Below are positions 12,601 to 24,273 of a DNA stretch of 64,000 nt, piece after piece (the stretch's first letter is position 1; the number at the start of each line of letters is the position of its first letter). The notes beneath the pieces were generated by a model. That model did not search any database. It was not told the origin of the DNA and saw only the letters and a program-made list of their open reading frames with translations. This DNA comes from Miscanthus floridulus (taxonomy: Eukaryota > Streptophyta > Magnoliopsida > Poales > Poaceae): the NCBI RefSeq assembly GCF_019320115.1, contig NC_089581.1:13569925-13633924 (forward strand), read 5' to 3'. Both the position numbers and the translations under genes were made by a program.

Positions 12601-13806
12601 CAATGCAGGCAAGCACATCTTCATGGTGCCCCACTGTATCCTGCGAACCTGAGTGGAAATCGTACCTGACAATGTTGCACGTAACGTAATGGGCATGGTA
12701 TACGGTTCCAGTTAAACTAAATGTTTCTTAAAAGGATTTTTTTAAAAAGGAAGTTAAACTAAGTTAACATGGAGAATGTGACTGTACTTGATAGAGTAAA
12801 TCAGCAGTAGCAGCAGGCACAACAATCTTCTCTAATTCAATGTAGTTGCAGTTGCACATATAGTAGTGCTAGACTGCTAGTGGAGTAAATCAGCAGGTTG
12901 CCACATATAAAAGTACTATTATTGTTTATCCTATAAATGTCACACTGAAATAATGCCATGAATGCAAATATGCAAACAAAACAAGGATAAATGGAACTAC
13001 CATACCTTATTTGCACTGTCATGCATTAGCATTAAATGTCATCTCAAGAAAGCAACCGAAGGTCAAACTGTAGATTTGTGATTAGTTCTTAACAGATTGC
13101 AACTGGTAGACCTTTGCTTAATTGTAACCACGTCAATCAAAATACATATATTATTTGCATCAGTAATGCACAGAATTACAATGTGGAACTTGGCTATCAG
13201 TACAAAAAGCATACTCGCACTCCTGCTATCATGCAGCCAGAGACAGTAAATGGAAATGCTACAAGGGCATGCGACTTCAAGATACAATCCAGAAACGAAT
13301 TGCAACCCTTTTTAAATTTACCTTCTCACAGATCCATCGGAGCCGCAAGCAAACGCTGAAGACTCATCCTCGAAGCAGCAGTCGAGGAGTGCCGCCTCCG
13401 ACTCCGCGTTGACCCGGAGCGTGCCCTCGTCGGCATCGTACAGCCGCAGCCCCTGCGACGAATCGGACGGAAAACCCTATCAGACACCGCTAACGATCTC
13501 CCCCCAAATTTCAAATCGACCTGAGCGCGCCCAAATTGGAATCCGAAATGAGCTAACCCCGGGCGATTTACTGAAGATACAACCCCGCAACCTCAAATAA
13601 ATTTTAGAACTGTTCCCATCTCCCTCAAACTCGACCCAACCAGAAGTGGCAAGGAGAGGATGCCTAAGCCGCAAGGAACCGCGAGGCGGGGAGGGAGCTC
13701 TCACCGAATCCCATGAGGAGACGAGCAGGTTGTTGGAGGTGGGCGCGAACCGAACCCGGGATGCGGCGCCTGCGGTTGCGTCGCCCGCCAGGCTCCGCCT
13801 CGCCAT
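6660..13806 (-). CDS. BUB3.3: BUB3-like WD40 spindle-checkpoint protein (BUB3.3 type)
   Basis: This WD40 propeller protein belongs to the BUB3 family, which acts at kinetochores in the mitotic checkpoint together with BUB1/BUBR1-type partners. Nine coding exons: 13705-13806, 13322-13452, 12583-12665, 11794-12048, 11338-11410, 7944-8024, 7794-7872, 7308-7405, 6660-6726. All borders are GT-AG, phases match throughout, and the sum is 969 bp (322 residues, normal for the family). Landmarks are an N-terminal VRFAPTSNNLLVSSWDSGLR, the WD segment TGSLDKKLMLWDLKTRN, YAFRCHP followed by VPVNCIAVHP, VTGDDEGCTIAWDAHSKKKL, and an IFIET-type C-terminus. These match BUB3 closely, and the divergent middle fits the plant BUB3.3 branch rather than BUB3.1/3.2. 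Intron 5 (about 3.3 kb) holds a LINE in the same orientation. The start codon at 13806 follows a GC-rich leader. No frame damage is seen. Confidence 0.87.
8399..11255 (-). mobile_element. RTE-type LINE inserted in BUB3-like intron 5
   Basis: A degraded non-LTR retrotransposon about 2.86 kb long. On the minus strand, in order: an apurinic-type endonuclease (VNILCVQETK near 11180, then NVISAYAPQVGHDE and GGDLKGHVG near 10860-10960), a linker region (10136-10627), a reverse transcriptase (TNYREIRLMSHTMKLWERVI, NQFGFMPERST and DLEKAYDK at 9350-9727) and a C-terminal part (RPTMLYGAKCW, 8474-9115). Frameshifts and stops separate the parts, so it cannot encode an active enzyme. The 3' end at 8399 carries a GTT-type repeat typical of RTE elements. 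Flanking 15-bp duplications TATATAGGAAGA(C/T)AC lie at 8384-8398 and 11256-11270. It is in the sense orientation of the host gene and spliced out with the intron if splicing is normal. Confidence 0.85.
11275..11304. repeat. AAT microsatellite
   Basis: About nine tandem AAT units follow directly after the downstream target duplication of the LINE, inside BUB3-like intron 5. A length polymorphism here would be expected. Confidence 0.9.
11620..11691. repeat. 36-bp tandem duplication in BUB3-like intron 4
   Basis: Positions 11620-11655 and 11656-11691 are adjacent copies starting GGTTAAAYGACATATTGC and ending TTTAGTGATTCTT, with a single mismatch. It lies between exons 4 and 5 and has no visible coding effect. 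Confidence 0.9.
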
Positions 13807-14094
13807 CGACGGGTCTCGAGCGCGGCGCGACCCCTCGGCAAGCTGGGAGCTGGCAGTGTAGTGCGAACTGCAGAACCGTGGAGTGGAGGGCTCCGAAATT
13901 CGAACGGGGAAAACTTTATCTCCCGTTGCATCGTGGGCCGAGTATTGAAGCGGATTACGCCCAGTAGTTCCGGGCCTCCGGTACCAATGATTAGTTGCCG
14001 TGTTTTCCTTATCTCCAGATCGCGCCACCGTCCAGAAATTTTGCATGTACCTCAAAACATTATGAATTAATAAGAGTCTACCTTCCTCTCAAAA

Positions 14095-14265
14095 AAAAAA
14101 AGTTACCGTGTTTTTCAAAATAATTAGCCATGAGATTAATTTTAAGGTACCAGTAGTTCTGAATTATAATCCTTAGCTCAGTTTTAAGGTCTAATATCCG
14201 GTGGGCTAAAGTTTAGAGCTAACTTTAAACCACTTCAAGTTTAGACGAAACAGGCCCTCGATCGA
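14095..14265. mobile_element. Half of a GGGCCTGTTTCGTC-type MITE
   Basis: The right end reads AGTTTAGACGAAACAGGCCCT, the inverse of a Tourist-type terminus, preceded by TGGGCTAAAGTTTAGAGC. The left terminus is missing or hidden near a poly-A tract at 14090-14101. It lies between the BUB3-like and DUF863 genes. Confidence 0.35.
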
Positions 14266-14824
14266 GATTGGCAAATATTTAAACAATTACAACATTTGCC
14301 ATATACTGGTCGAAAGGGAACAGAAACACTGGGACGCGACATGGGCAAGAACCACGGATTCTGCAGGGTGGCTAAATAAAACTAAATTAGCATTTCGCAT
14401 GCTGAATACTAGCCAATTAGGCAGAGCATATATACAGCTACAAAAAGAATACAGACTCCGAGACTCATTCACACCCTTTGTTGCACATGTGATGAGCTAT
14501 TCTTCAGAGATCAAGGTGGTTTACAGGCATTGCAGTTTTTCTCACAATGAATTTATACCGGACCTCGTAACCTGAGACAGCTTAATACAATGCTGTCGCA
14601 GAAATGTCTTTACCAGCTAATTTACGGAACTTATTATAAGAGCGTAAACCATGTTTCGACCCAAAAGCATGAAAGTTGGGGTGAGGCCAATAGGCCGACA
14701 GAGAATGTACACTCATGACTGTGATCACCTTATACCAGTCCATGTCCATCCATCGGAGTCTCTATAACAATTCGGAACCACCCAGTACCTAATCAAGTCC
14801 AATGCTTGCTGGCAATACCCTCTC

Positions 14825-17800
14825 TCAAGACGCAGCAGCCATGTTGTTACCTGACGGACATCTCGTTCTGCGACACCGCCTTGTTGTTCTGCCCCATCCA
14901 ATCATACCCCTATCATCAGCTTCTAAGTCCCCAGTGCCAGCAGGTTTCGGCGGTGGGCTAACCTCGACCTCCTCCTCTTCTACAATTACAGTCACTACAG
15001 TTTTCCGAGGTTTCCTACCTCTAGTCCGCCCACCATAACGTCCTCGCCTAGTTAAACTTGACTCCCAGGATCCACCAGAAGCCTGGACTAACCCCTCGAG
15101 CAATTGGACGTCCTCTACGATTTCAGGCCGGGAAAGTGACGAAAGGCCAGGCAAGATATCTTTCTGGAAATCTCGCTTCTGCCGTCGTCTCCTTTGCTGG
15201 CCCCTTCTGGGCTTGGTGAGGAGGTGAGCAGTTGAAACTGTTTGTTCATCGGTTGTGATTTCAGGTTCCAATGGCCTGCTCCAGTACTCCTCAATCTTGG
15301 TCTCTTCCAGCTTCAGTGTCAAGGATTCAAATGAATCAGACTCGTCGTTACTGGAATCATTGGTACAAGCTTGGAGTTCAACTTGCTCAGCAAGGTCATT
15401 GATGTTTGATACTGCGAGATCTGCAAACCACTGCAACATATCATCAGATGCCTCTGCAGCTGTTGGCATATTCCTTGCCAACGCCACGATGTTCTCAGCT
15501 GCAGCTAGAGCAGATGTATCAGATCTGTCATCAACTTCCTGGTATGCATCGAGTTTAGGCTGTGCGCATTCTTGATCAAAATCCCATGCAGCATCCTCCT
15601 CACAAGCCGGCACCTCTAAATCAATAACAAATGCTCGTTTAGGATGGTTGTTCCGTGAAGGTTCCACCTGGCATTCATGTGACACTACTGATTCCTCAGA
15701 ATTGTCATCGTTTGGTACATCATCATTGAGATCGATGAAATTCCTGATGGGGGCGTCACTTTTCTTGATGACTCCTTCAGCAGCTTGTCCATCTTTAGGC
15801 ACATGTTTCTGGCATGAAAGAGGTAAACTTGTAGCACCCACTTGGGCTTTATTACAAACAAGAAGAGTTCCAGTGACAATGTCTTCTGAAGGCCCATCCT
15901 TCTTAATTCCACAGCCAAGAGATGTCGAAGCAGAATCTGACAAATTTCGAATAGTCACGGCTGGTTCGTTCTGGTCTTTAGTATTTTTCAGCTCCATTGT
16001 AGTTCCAAATGAATGGCCAAAAATCTTCCCTGGCTTCTCCAGAGCTGTTGGATCAGCAGACAAAGCTTTATTTTTGAGCCAAGAGATCCCGAATACTGAC
16101 CCCCCATCTTTACCATGCTGAAAACTGGCAGCACATCTCCCATCTTGTTCTACAAGACCATCTTCCTGACAATCTGACAGTGTCTCATTCAAATTGAAGT
16201 TCTTCATACCCTTGCCATGGGACTGTTGATCTGAATCTTCCAACTTCTCGGAGTTCTTTTGCTCCAGGTTACTTGAAATTGCTACCTGATGTCGTGAGTG
16301 GGACACAGAAAATGAATCAAGTGGAAAACCAGGATAGCGTTTATCTAAGTTATCCACATTTTTCAGCTTTGGCATTGAAGTTCCAATGCTCTGCGTCACA
16401 GCACTAAGACTGGTGTATGAATTCACAGCTGATGATCCAATGAATCTTGGAATTAAAGCAGGATTATTGATAACGCTGCTCCTTGGATCTGCTGTGCAAG
16501 AACCCATTGGGGAGACAATTGAAGGATTGTCTAGTTGAGGAATCGAGATGGGGACAGTAAATTTACCCATATTCGAATGATGTGGACGGTCAACTCTAGC
16601 AAAATTATTGATAACAGAAGGTTCCAGAGGACTTCGTGCAATCCATCCAACTGAACTATTCTGACCTTGGTAAAGAAATTGGTTATAACTGGCAGGCCTC
16701 CCATCAGCAGCTTTGAAGTATTTTGGAGGATCAGCATCATTATATCTGGGTGCTAAAAAAGTTATACTGCTGACTTGTTTACCTGAAGGGTTGAAGAAAG
16801 AGAAAACGATTATAAGATAGGACTAAGATAACTGAAAATACAGGTGCAGTGGAAGAATGTGAAAGCTATAAAAAAAGATCAACAGAACTAGTTAATCTCA
16901 CAGCATAAAATTACGCAAGCACACCATGCATAAAAGGAAAGACACAAGCTGTAGTTCAGCATTACCGTTGTCTTACTTTTTCCTCCCACTTTCATGAGGG
17001 GCAAGTTAATTAACGGGTGAGAAAGAAACTAGGGATTACAAATTTCAGTGAACAAAGTACTGAAACACAAAATACACAGAACTATTCTGTGATATGATTT
17101 GGTAAACCAGTAGACCACAGAGAAATGAGTATGTGTTCTAGTACAGATTGGAGCCAAATACGGACTAGAGAAGCCTGCAACATAGTATATTCCAGATTTG
17201 ACAGTACACATCTCACAGGCCACCATTGGCAGTGAAAAGATAAGCTAAGACCCATGAGGACGTTCATGCTGCAATCCAGTAGATTCCAGCAAGGACGAAG
17301 AAAAGGATGCCCAGAACCAAATAAAAGAACTGGCATGACTAAGGTAAATAGTAAAAAGATACAGTTTGCATGTTATTGCATTCGTTAACCATGTTACCAA
17401 CAATGTATGAGTCACAGTACAGGTAAACCAATTTTCCTCCCAAAATACACAGCAAACACATATGTTTTTACGGCAAACTGTCTCATAGCTGACAAATATG
17501 GTAAGGTAACTATGATATGAAGTATTAACAGATATACTGGACCATGGAAAGAACTCTGCAGCCTAAACAAACAAAGGTGTTATAAGTGAACCTTATTGTT
17601 ACCTTTATTGATTGATGATTTGTCCTCGTGTGTTATTTTTGCACTTGTGTCAAAGAAATTTGAGCTTGTACCTTCATCTGTGTGCTTTTCTTTGGAGTAT
17701 TCTTTACTGAAACTGAAATTGGTTGTGTTTGATTTCAATATTGGTTGGTGCCACGAGTTCTCGAGGGTATGTGGGAGGCCTCTGGAAACTGATCCATTTG

Positions 17801-18700
17801 CTCTACCCATATAGAAGCCAGTATTTGATTCATTCAGGTCAGTAACTTGCCGGCTTCCAAGATTATTTGTAGTCCGCAAACCTGAGGATGAACTATTATC
17901 ACTGAACTTGCCCAAGCCTTCTGCACTAACTAATGTAAGCTCAGCATCATTCCGGGGTTTGGTATCTGATGCCAAACCAAGGAAATCTATGGGCTTGTTA
18001 TCTGAAGTGTCATCGTCATCTATATAATGATCAGCAGGAAGTTGAAGATCAAAAGTGCCTTGCCTGCTTCTTGGACCAGCATCACTTGATAGAAATCCAT
18101 TTGGAGAGGACTGCACACTGCCTTCTCTAAGGAACTTCATGGAGGACTGGTTTGTATCATTATGCTCTCCAACAGCTTTCCTGTATGTTGTGGACACAGG
18201 AGGAACTGGCATCTGCCACATCATCTTTGCACCGTTTGGTGGCACTTGTGACGGAGAATTTGTATGTGATGCAACTGCCAAAGTTGGGTATGAATATACC
18301 TCTTTACTTTGATGTTGTTTCATCATATCCTTCTGTATTTTGTAAACTCGGTGCAGTTCATACACCTGGATAGCGAGTGGGTTGTGAGGCTTGACAGAAA
18401 GAAAAAAAAACAAATGATAAGAAAATTTAATTATGATATGTTTTGCTATGTTGCTTAGAATTTGTGTAAACTCACCTGTTGTCTAAACACAGCTTCATGT
18501 TCAAGCATTTGATGCTTGAGTATTTCTTTGTCAAATTCCGAATAACCATTTGCTGGTTTTGTTGTGAAGCCATTGCATAACTGGCCATTTGATGTCATCT
18601 CCTCATAGTATGGAGACCACCTGCCATTTGCTTCCACGTTGAGATCCCCCGTGGCATAATATCCAGGCATATAGCTTTCCCCTTCTACTTTTGCCCCCAT
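14825..18700 (-). CDS. DUF863-family plant protein (981 residues)
   Basis: A large plant-specific protein of unknown biochemical function. Three coding exons: 18476-18700, 17603-18365, 14825-16782; GT-AG borders, phases consistent, 2946 bp in total. The N-terminus (MGAKVEGESYMPGYY, DLNVEANGRWSPYYEE) and the helix spanning the first junction (EILKHQMLEHEAVFRQQ then VYELHRVYKIQKDMM) are hallmarks of DUF863 proteins. The rest is polar and likely disordered, with acidic segments, the motif FIDLNDDVPNDD (about 15700), and a basic patch RRGQQRRRRQKRDF near the C-terminus. The basic patch could act as a nuclear localisation signal; this is inference. The start at 18700 was chosen because it opens the conserved N-terminal motif. 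A 5' leader intron probably joins a leader exon ending near 20331 to an acceptor shortly upstream of the start. The frame is intact. Confidence 0.87.
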
Positions 18701-19144
18701 TCTTGTTGCAAAACTGTGCAAGAGACCAGTGAATCAAACCCTCAATTGAATAATAAAAATAAAATAAAATAAAATAGATCACAGAAAAGATTCTGCAATA
18801 TTGTCCTAATTGTGGAAAAAGACAAGCATGCATTATTCATTGGTTGACAGAAGAAACAAAGAAATTGGCAGCTTACAAGTGAACACCAACTCCTGATAAA
18901 TTTAATGATGATTACTGAGAGTATATGCACGAAAAGACAAACTTTCAATCAGCTGGATATCACAACTTTATTGTGGCAGTTTGCACATTTCAGTTACAAG
19001 CATGATGTCTAACTCCAAGTGCAATTCAATTGCCAATTACAAATGGCACTAAAACATGAACTCACTAATGAACAGATACTACTTGTTAAATGTTAATTCT
19101 ACTGGCATCAGCACAACAACAATGCAGACATATATTATGTAAAT

Positions 19145-19405
19145 TGTAAGAGCCCGGCAGGGAGGGGGGGGGCTCCTAGGTGGCGGCGGCTAGGGTTGAG
19201 GGAGGTGAGGGCGACGGGCAGGGAGAGGGGCGGCAGCGCTAGGGCAGAGGGAGAGGGAGAGGGTCGGTGCAGGAGGGAGGGAGAGGGGAAGGAGAGATAA
19301 GTGCTTGTGCGGCTCCCTCTAGGCGTCGGCGCTGCTGCTGCCCCTTGCGGCGGCGGCGGCGCTGCTGCAGCTGGCGTCCGGGCTAGATGGGCCTGTAGGC
19401 CCCAT
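19145..19405. repeat. GC-rich block inside the DUF863 leader intron
   Basis: A sharply bounded GC-rich block of about 260 bp (GAGGGGGGGGG, repeated GGGAGAGGG, GGCGGCGGCGGCGC) interrupts an AT-rich intron. The edges are abrupt (AAATTGTAAGAGCCCGG at the left, CCCCATTAGGCGTATGACAT at the right), which suggests an inserted fragment. I see no clear terminal repeats or target duplication. Confidence 0.4.
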
Positions 19406-20331
19406 TAGGCGTATGACATAAACAGTTGGAAGATGTTCAGCTACCATCTAAAAACAATGCTCTAATGAGCAACGAAATATCAAAATGAGGCTAACAGTGG
19501 ACAAAAGGAGTCATTAAAGAATTTGGATTTCATTGACTAATTACCAAGTTAACAAGCCTGCATTTATCAAGCCCTGATTCACATTACCCACCCCGGCATA
19601 TAGCCAAGTGGATTATGTGACCTTCACAGCACAGCACACCAGCAGGATGTTTGAGAGCCACGCAAGACAAGCAAATCACAATGCGTATCTTCAGTTCCTC
19701 ACTGTGTCGAGCTAAATGGATAGCTCGACCTGCTCAACTGGACGAACAGCCAATAGTAACTTGCCGTGCTGAATGCGTTCACGAGAAATCACCTGCCCAT
19801 TAAATGATTAAGACACTGCAGTGAGTAAGGTAAGAGATCTAAGAAACAAGAATGCAAGATCGAAACACACTACCCCTTTCCATAATCAAGCAAACATACA
19901 GAAGATCAAACGAAACAGGACAGAAGGCCCAAGACAACGAAAAAGAATATATGCATGTACAGCTGTTTGGATGTCAACTCGCGAGACAGGAAGGAACTGA
20001 AGGAGGAAAGACAAGTCAACCCCCGACAGTTGAACGCGCTTGATAAATCCTAAGAACCAGTTCCCTCAACCGCCCTATCATCATTACCAAACGTGGAAAC
20101 CGAAAGGCTGCGAAGGTTAGATGCAATTAATTATCGGCTTCCTGCCGTCAATCGAACCCCAATTTGACACATGAACTGATTGCAGCAGAAACCCAATTCC
20201 CAGAAAAGAAAAAAAAATCGGAACCTTGGACGGCTCAAAGAAGAAGAGAAAAAGGCAGAAAAGCTGCGTCTTTTTCACAACAACCGAGCTAGAGCGCTAA
20301 CAGAAGAAACCAGCGGAGTAAAATTTTCACC

Positions 20332-20427
20332 TCATCGACGCTTGGCGGCGCTGCGCTGCAGCGGATTGAGCCTGACGACCCTGAGCATCCGGCGCACGAA
20401 CAGCCTAGCTGGCAACAGCACGCCCAT
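20332..20427 (-). other. Possible 31-codon upstream ORF in the DUF863 leader
   Basis: A short frame in the presumed leader exon reads MGVLLPARLFVRRMLRVVRL at its start and ends AKRR-stop, with 8 Arg and 1 Lys in 31 residues. Its TGA is followed directly by a good splice donor (GAG then GTGAAA at about 20330), so it would lie just before the leader intron. The same frame is open further upstream to an ATG at 20811, so a longer product is possible. The position and amphipathic, very basic character resemble some conserved-peptide uORFs. Whether it is conserved or translated is unknown; I do not recognise the peptide. Confidence 0.4.
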
Positions 20428-20900
20428 GGCCCCGCTACGCCCAGCAGGAGCGCCCCCCAACCTTGGCAAGTCCCCCCTCCAAGTCGCCGGCCAAGGTGGG
20501 ATTCTTGCGGGAAAAAAGGAGCAAATTCCACGGGCAGGGAGCAATCGAGCTCGACGCACGAAGGAATTGCGGCGGATCCGGGATGGGGGTCGAGGAAGGA
20601 ATTGGATCTGATGGGCCAGGGGGGCGGGACTGGCGGAGGGAGGGAGAGAGGGAGGGAGGAGGAGAGAGAGAGGGGAGGAGGAAGTGCGTACTGGTGGGTT
20701 CTTGTTCTTGTTTTGTCTGAACAAACGACTGTGTGGTTTTCTCTCTCCTTTTTTCCTCCTTTTGGGGTTTTTGGATGGGTGTTGTTTGGTTATGTGCTCT
20801 GCCTCTGCCACCCCCTCTCTCTCTTGCTTTCTCTCTCCTCTGAGGAAGGGAATGGAACGACCTTCTAACTACGTGCAAGGACAGGCAGATTTGTTGACAT
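20428..20900 (-). promoter_or_regulatory. Probable 5' leader and core promoter region of the DUF863 gene
   Basis: Read on the minus strand, this segment has long CT- and GA-rich stretches (CTCTCTCTCTCC, CCTCCCTCCCTC) followed by GC-rich sequence ending at the putative leader donor. Pyrimidine-rich patches of this kind are typical of plant core promoters and 5' leaders. No convincing TATA box is seen. The transcription start is probably between 20700 and 20900, by inference. Confidence 0.45.
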
Positions 20901-21859
20901 CTGGTCTTATTATTCTCTCTCTACTCTGCTGATCCTTCCTCCTCAGTCCTCCTCGCCCACTTTTATCCCCATCATCTCTCGCTTTCTCTCTCTCTACTGG
21001 CCCCCACACACACCCTCCGTCATCAGAATAAATAAATCGAAATAAAAAATAGACAGACACTTGTTTTAACTCCCCCACCTGCTGCTGTCTCCATCAGAAT
21101 TTGTTCTCCTCCGGAACTAACTATATTCGTCGCGTTCGTTTGATTTTATTCAGAACTATTTTTTATAATATAAATTAAATTTCAGTACCAGCGAATAGTA
21201 TGATTATCATAATCGATCAGCCGTGGTAACCAAGCTGTTCCATTAGTATTTATTGAAATTGAAACAAAGTAGTATCAGCTGATTTTCGTGTCATGATTGA
21301 TTTATCTCCGTGTTTCCTTGGTGGCAGTAGTAGAAAGACTCCGTCCGGAGGGGGACTGTGACTCTTCGTGACATGAGAGAGAGAATCTGTCCGCTCCCTT
21401 TGCTTGCTGGTGGGGGGAGAGAGAAACAGCTCCATATAAAAATCATGCTGCTCCAGAGGATCACAGCACCAAACTTCCTTTCCAGAGCTTTAAAAAATCG
21501 GCCGTCTTTACTCCTCGTGACACTTTTTTTCCCCCAGCTCACATGACCCCCTGCAGCTTCCGTACCCAGTTCTTCCGGCGGCTAGGTCACCGTATTATTG
21601 TCGCTGTGAACCTTTTCGAATTATCCATACAAGTGTTAGATTTTATCTCTGCATTTTATATTAATATATAGTGTATTTTCTAAAAAATAATATATAGTGT
21701 ATATAGGGTATATTCATCATTCTATCAGATAGTGATATGTTTTGATACTTTCTCCGTGTTGCTTAATCCAGGCTCTTTTGTTAGCACGGGCGATTGGATG
21801 GGAAATCGAGAAATTCAACGGCAGTTGGATCACATAATTCACGAGCACTCGCTTTCCTA
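20901..21859. other. Upstream intergenic DNA, no gene seen
   Basis: A mix of CT-rich and AT-rich sequence with no coding signal. Positions 21126-21230 (GTTCGTTTGATTTTATTCAG and onward) resemble a short AT-rich MITE remnant but lack clear termini. Confidence 0.5.
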
Positions 21860-22100
21860 GGTCTTGTTTAGTTCCCTTTAAAGTTCCAAGTTTTTTCATT
21901 CTCTCTCCATCACATTAATTTTTGGACGTTTGCATGAAGCATTAAATGTGGGTAAAAAAATAACTAATTGCATAGTTTAGTTGGAAATCACGAGATGAAT
22001 CTTTTGAGCTTAGTTGGTCTACGATTAGACAATATTTACCAAATAAGACGAAAGTGCTACTATTCATCGGTTTGAAATTTTCTTCAATCTAAACGAGGCC
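21860..22100. mobile_element. Harbinger-like MITE with CTA target duplication
   Basis: A 241-bp unit with inverted termini GGTCTTGTTTAGTT and AATCTAAACGAGGCC, flanked by CTA at 21857-21859 and 22101-22103. It shares the internal motifs AAGCATTAAATGTGGG, TAATTGCATAGTTTAG and AATCACGAGATGAATC with the other copies of this family. Confidence 0.7.
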
Positions 22101-22822
22101 CTAATAATCTTTGCCACCACATGTTTAGTCGGGCGTCGTGATAAATGAATACCTAAAACACAACCAACCTTTCTCCTTGCGAACCAGGGGATCTGGGGCG
22201 CCTGTTTTAGTAGGTTGCAGCAAAGAAAATGATGGGTTGTTTATTTATTTATTAGTATAAGAGAAATGATGGGTTGTTGTGATGGAGGCTGCAAATCCCG
22301 CAACAAATGGAAAAGGATGGCTGACAGGTGAGGTAGCACCAGCTTGAGAAGATCTTGGCTCGTACCGCCCGGCAGATGTCGCCGCTAGCTGGAGTGTATA
22401 GTTTTGCCAGGCCACATCCGGGTTATTATTAAGTGATGAAACTGAACTAATATGAGGTTATCAGTTATCTACGTGTGCTCTTGCATGTCATGTGGCTTGG
22501 CAAAACATCAATGAACAGTGCACATCAGCAATTCCACTCACAGCACGTTAAAGGAAGTGAAGAAGAAGAAACAGGAGAGAGAAAGTGAGGAGAGAGATAA
22601 TAAAGCACGGTAATAAAGTGGGGTTGGAGAAAAACAATCAATCAGCTGTACCGTAATCCTATTCGCTGTGCTGTTCTCTCTCGCTCTTTTGATCGATCCA
22701 ATGGCCGCGGCCGCAGATGCCCCCAAAGGGCCTGGACGCGGGGCCCACCCAGGCGCTGAGACTGAGAGTGAGGCCTGGGGGAAAGTACCGCAGCCAGCTC
22801 GGGTTCGTGGGGTGTGCCATTG

Positions 22823-23065
22823 AATGTTTGACACAACTAATTACGAAACTAGTTTACGATTAATTTAATAGATGAATCTTTTAAGTTTAATTAGTTTATG
22901 ATTTAATAATGTGGTGCTGCAGTAACATATGTTAACGACGAATTAATTAGGCTTAAAAAATCGTCTCGTGGAGTATTGATGGATTCTGTAATTTATTTTT
23001 TTTATTAATATCTAAACACTCCATACAACGTCCTTTCGACACATCTCTTAAATTTTAATCACCGC
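22823..23065. mobile_element. Harbinger-like MITE, degenerate copy
   Basis: It contains GAATGTTTGACACAAC, AATTACGAAACTAG, GATGAATCTTTTAAGTTTAA, AACGACGAATTAATTAGGC and AATATCTAAACACTCC, the same block order as the element at 46965-47298. The outer termini are eroded. Confidence 0.55.
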
Positions 23066-23949
23066 ATCCAACACCACCTTATGCCATGCCATGCCGATGC
23101 GCGCGCGGCCCGGTTGGTTCCATCCGGGTACCTCGACCTGACATGTGGGCCCCCCGCGCACGCCCTTTTGCCAGGATCACGAGGAGCAGCCCGATGACAG
23201 CGTGTCTTCCGTAATGCTGCACGGACTATAGGAGCACTAGACTAATCAACTCACAGAATCCTCCTGCTCACGTAGTAGTAGAGCTGGTGGTGTTAATCCA
23301 CATACTCCCCGTGTAGTAATCTGGGCCGTCCATCCGGGCGACCGGACGCGGGGATGGCGACAGACCCTTGTCGGGTTTAGGCGGGGATTGGATTGGATTT
23401 GGATTTATTTCATTTCAACCTCGGATTCCGCGAGCCGGGTAGCGAGCCGGCGAGGGCGAATCCAAATCCTCCCCCGCTGTCCCGTCCGTTTGCGTGTCGC
23501 CCTCTTATTCCCGTGCGCATCCGACGGCCCTGGTGGCCTCGGAACGACGCGACCACGCGGCGGGCGCCAGTGGGCGACGTACCGACGGTCGTGGTCTGGC
23601 GACTGGCGCTGGCTGCAGTCCGAGCCTCCAAGATCCGTCCCAATCCCCAAGCGATCGGTTCCGTTGGAGCTTTGGAATGCTCCTAGATCGTTTCGGTTGT
23701 GTGTTGCGTCGCACTAATGGCGGGGCCCCAGCGGGCGGGCACCGGGCAGTGGACAACGGTACGTATGCTTAGAGACCAAGGGACGTCACTCGCCTTCATA
23801 GGCTCCCCAGGAAACTGCGAGAAGGAATAAAGGCAGCCGCACGTACTCCATCATCTGGGCTTAATCCCATCGTTACATTAACCACGCTGGACTGGATGGA
23901 ACGTGTGACCACACGCCACGGGGGTGACGGGAGAGAGATTTTTTTGTCA
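23066..23949. other. GC-rich intergenic DNA, no gene called
   Basis: Open frames at 23388-23772 occur on both strands because of base composition. None shows a domain, splice structure or codon pattern I recognise. Confidence 0.5.
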
Positions 23950-24040
23950 GTCGGGTCCGTTCGGCTTGTTTTAAAGTCGATTGAAGCTGTTTTGTTGTGA
24001 GAGAAAAATACTGTAGATTATAGCTGATAAGTTTAAACGA
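23950..24040. mobile_element. Short MITE of the CTGTTCGTTTGGCT family
   Basis: GGTCCGTTCGGCTTGTTTTA at the left, the family core GTTGTGAGAGAAAAATACTG, and ATAGCTGATAAG toward the right. It is a degenerate inverted relative of the copies at 5410 and 50758. Confidence 0.4.
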
Positions 24041-24138
24041 ATATGCCCCGCGGCTTCTTCGGTTTCCAGATTCCAAGTCTGGAGTTTTGCGACTGACAGC
24101 TGATGTTTGTTTTACCCAGCCTGCCTAGCCTGTGTTTA

Positions 24139-24273
24139 GGGCCTGTTTGGATGACGCCCTGACCCCTGGCTGCCTGCCAGGCAACGCATCCTGGCCACAG
24201 GCACAAGAAATCGGACGCCCGACATTCTTACCTGTCTTCTGAGTTACCTGGCAGTCACCATCCAAACAGGCCC
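24139..24273. mobile_element. 135-bp Tourist-like MITE with TTA target duplication
   Basis: Perfect 15-bp inverted termini (GGGCCTGTTTGGATG and its complement) are flanked by TTA at 24136-24138 and 24274-24276. Its GC-rich interior (CTGGCTGCCTGCCAGGCAAC) differs from the AT-rich MITEs elsewhere in the window, so this is a separate family. Confidence 0.8.

Noticed and set aside
15255..16121. Plus-strand frames of 106 and 157 codons
   Set aside because: They are antisense shadows of the large DUF863 exon.
23388..23772. Possible small gene
   Set aside because: Several frames of similar length on both strands, no start context or domain to choose one.
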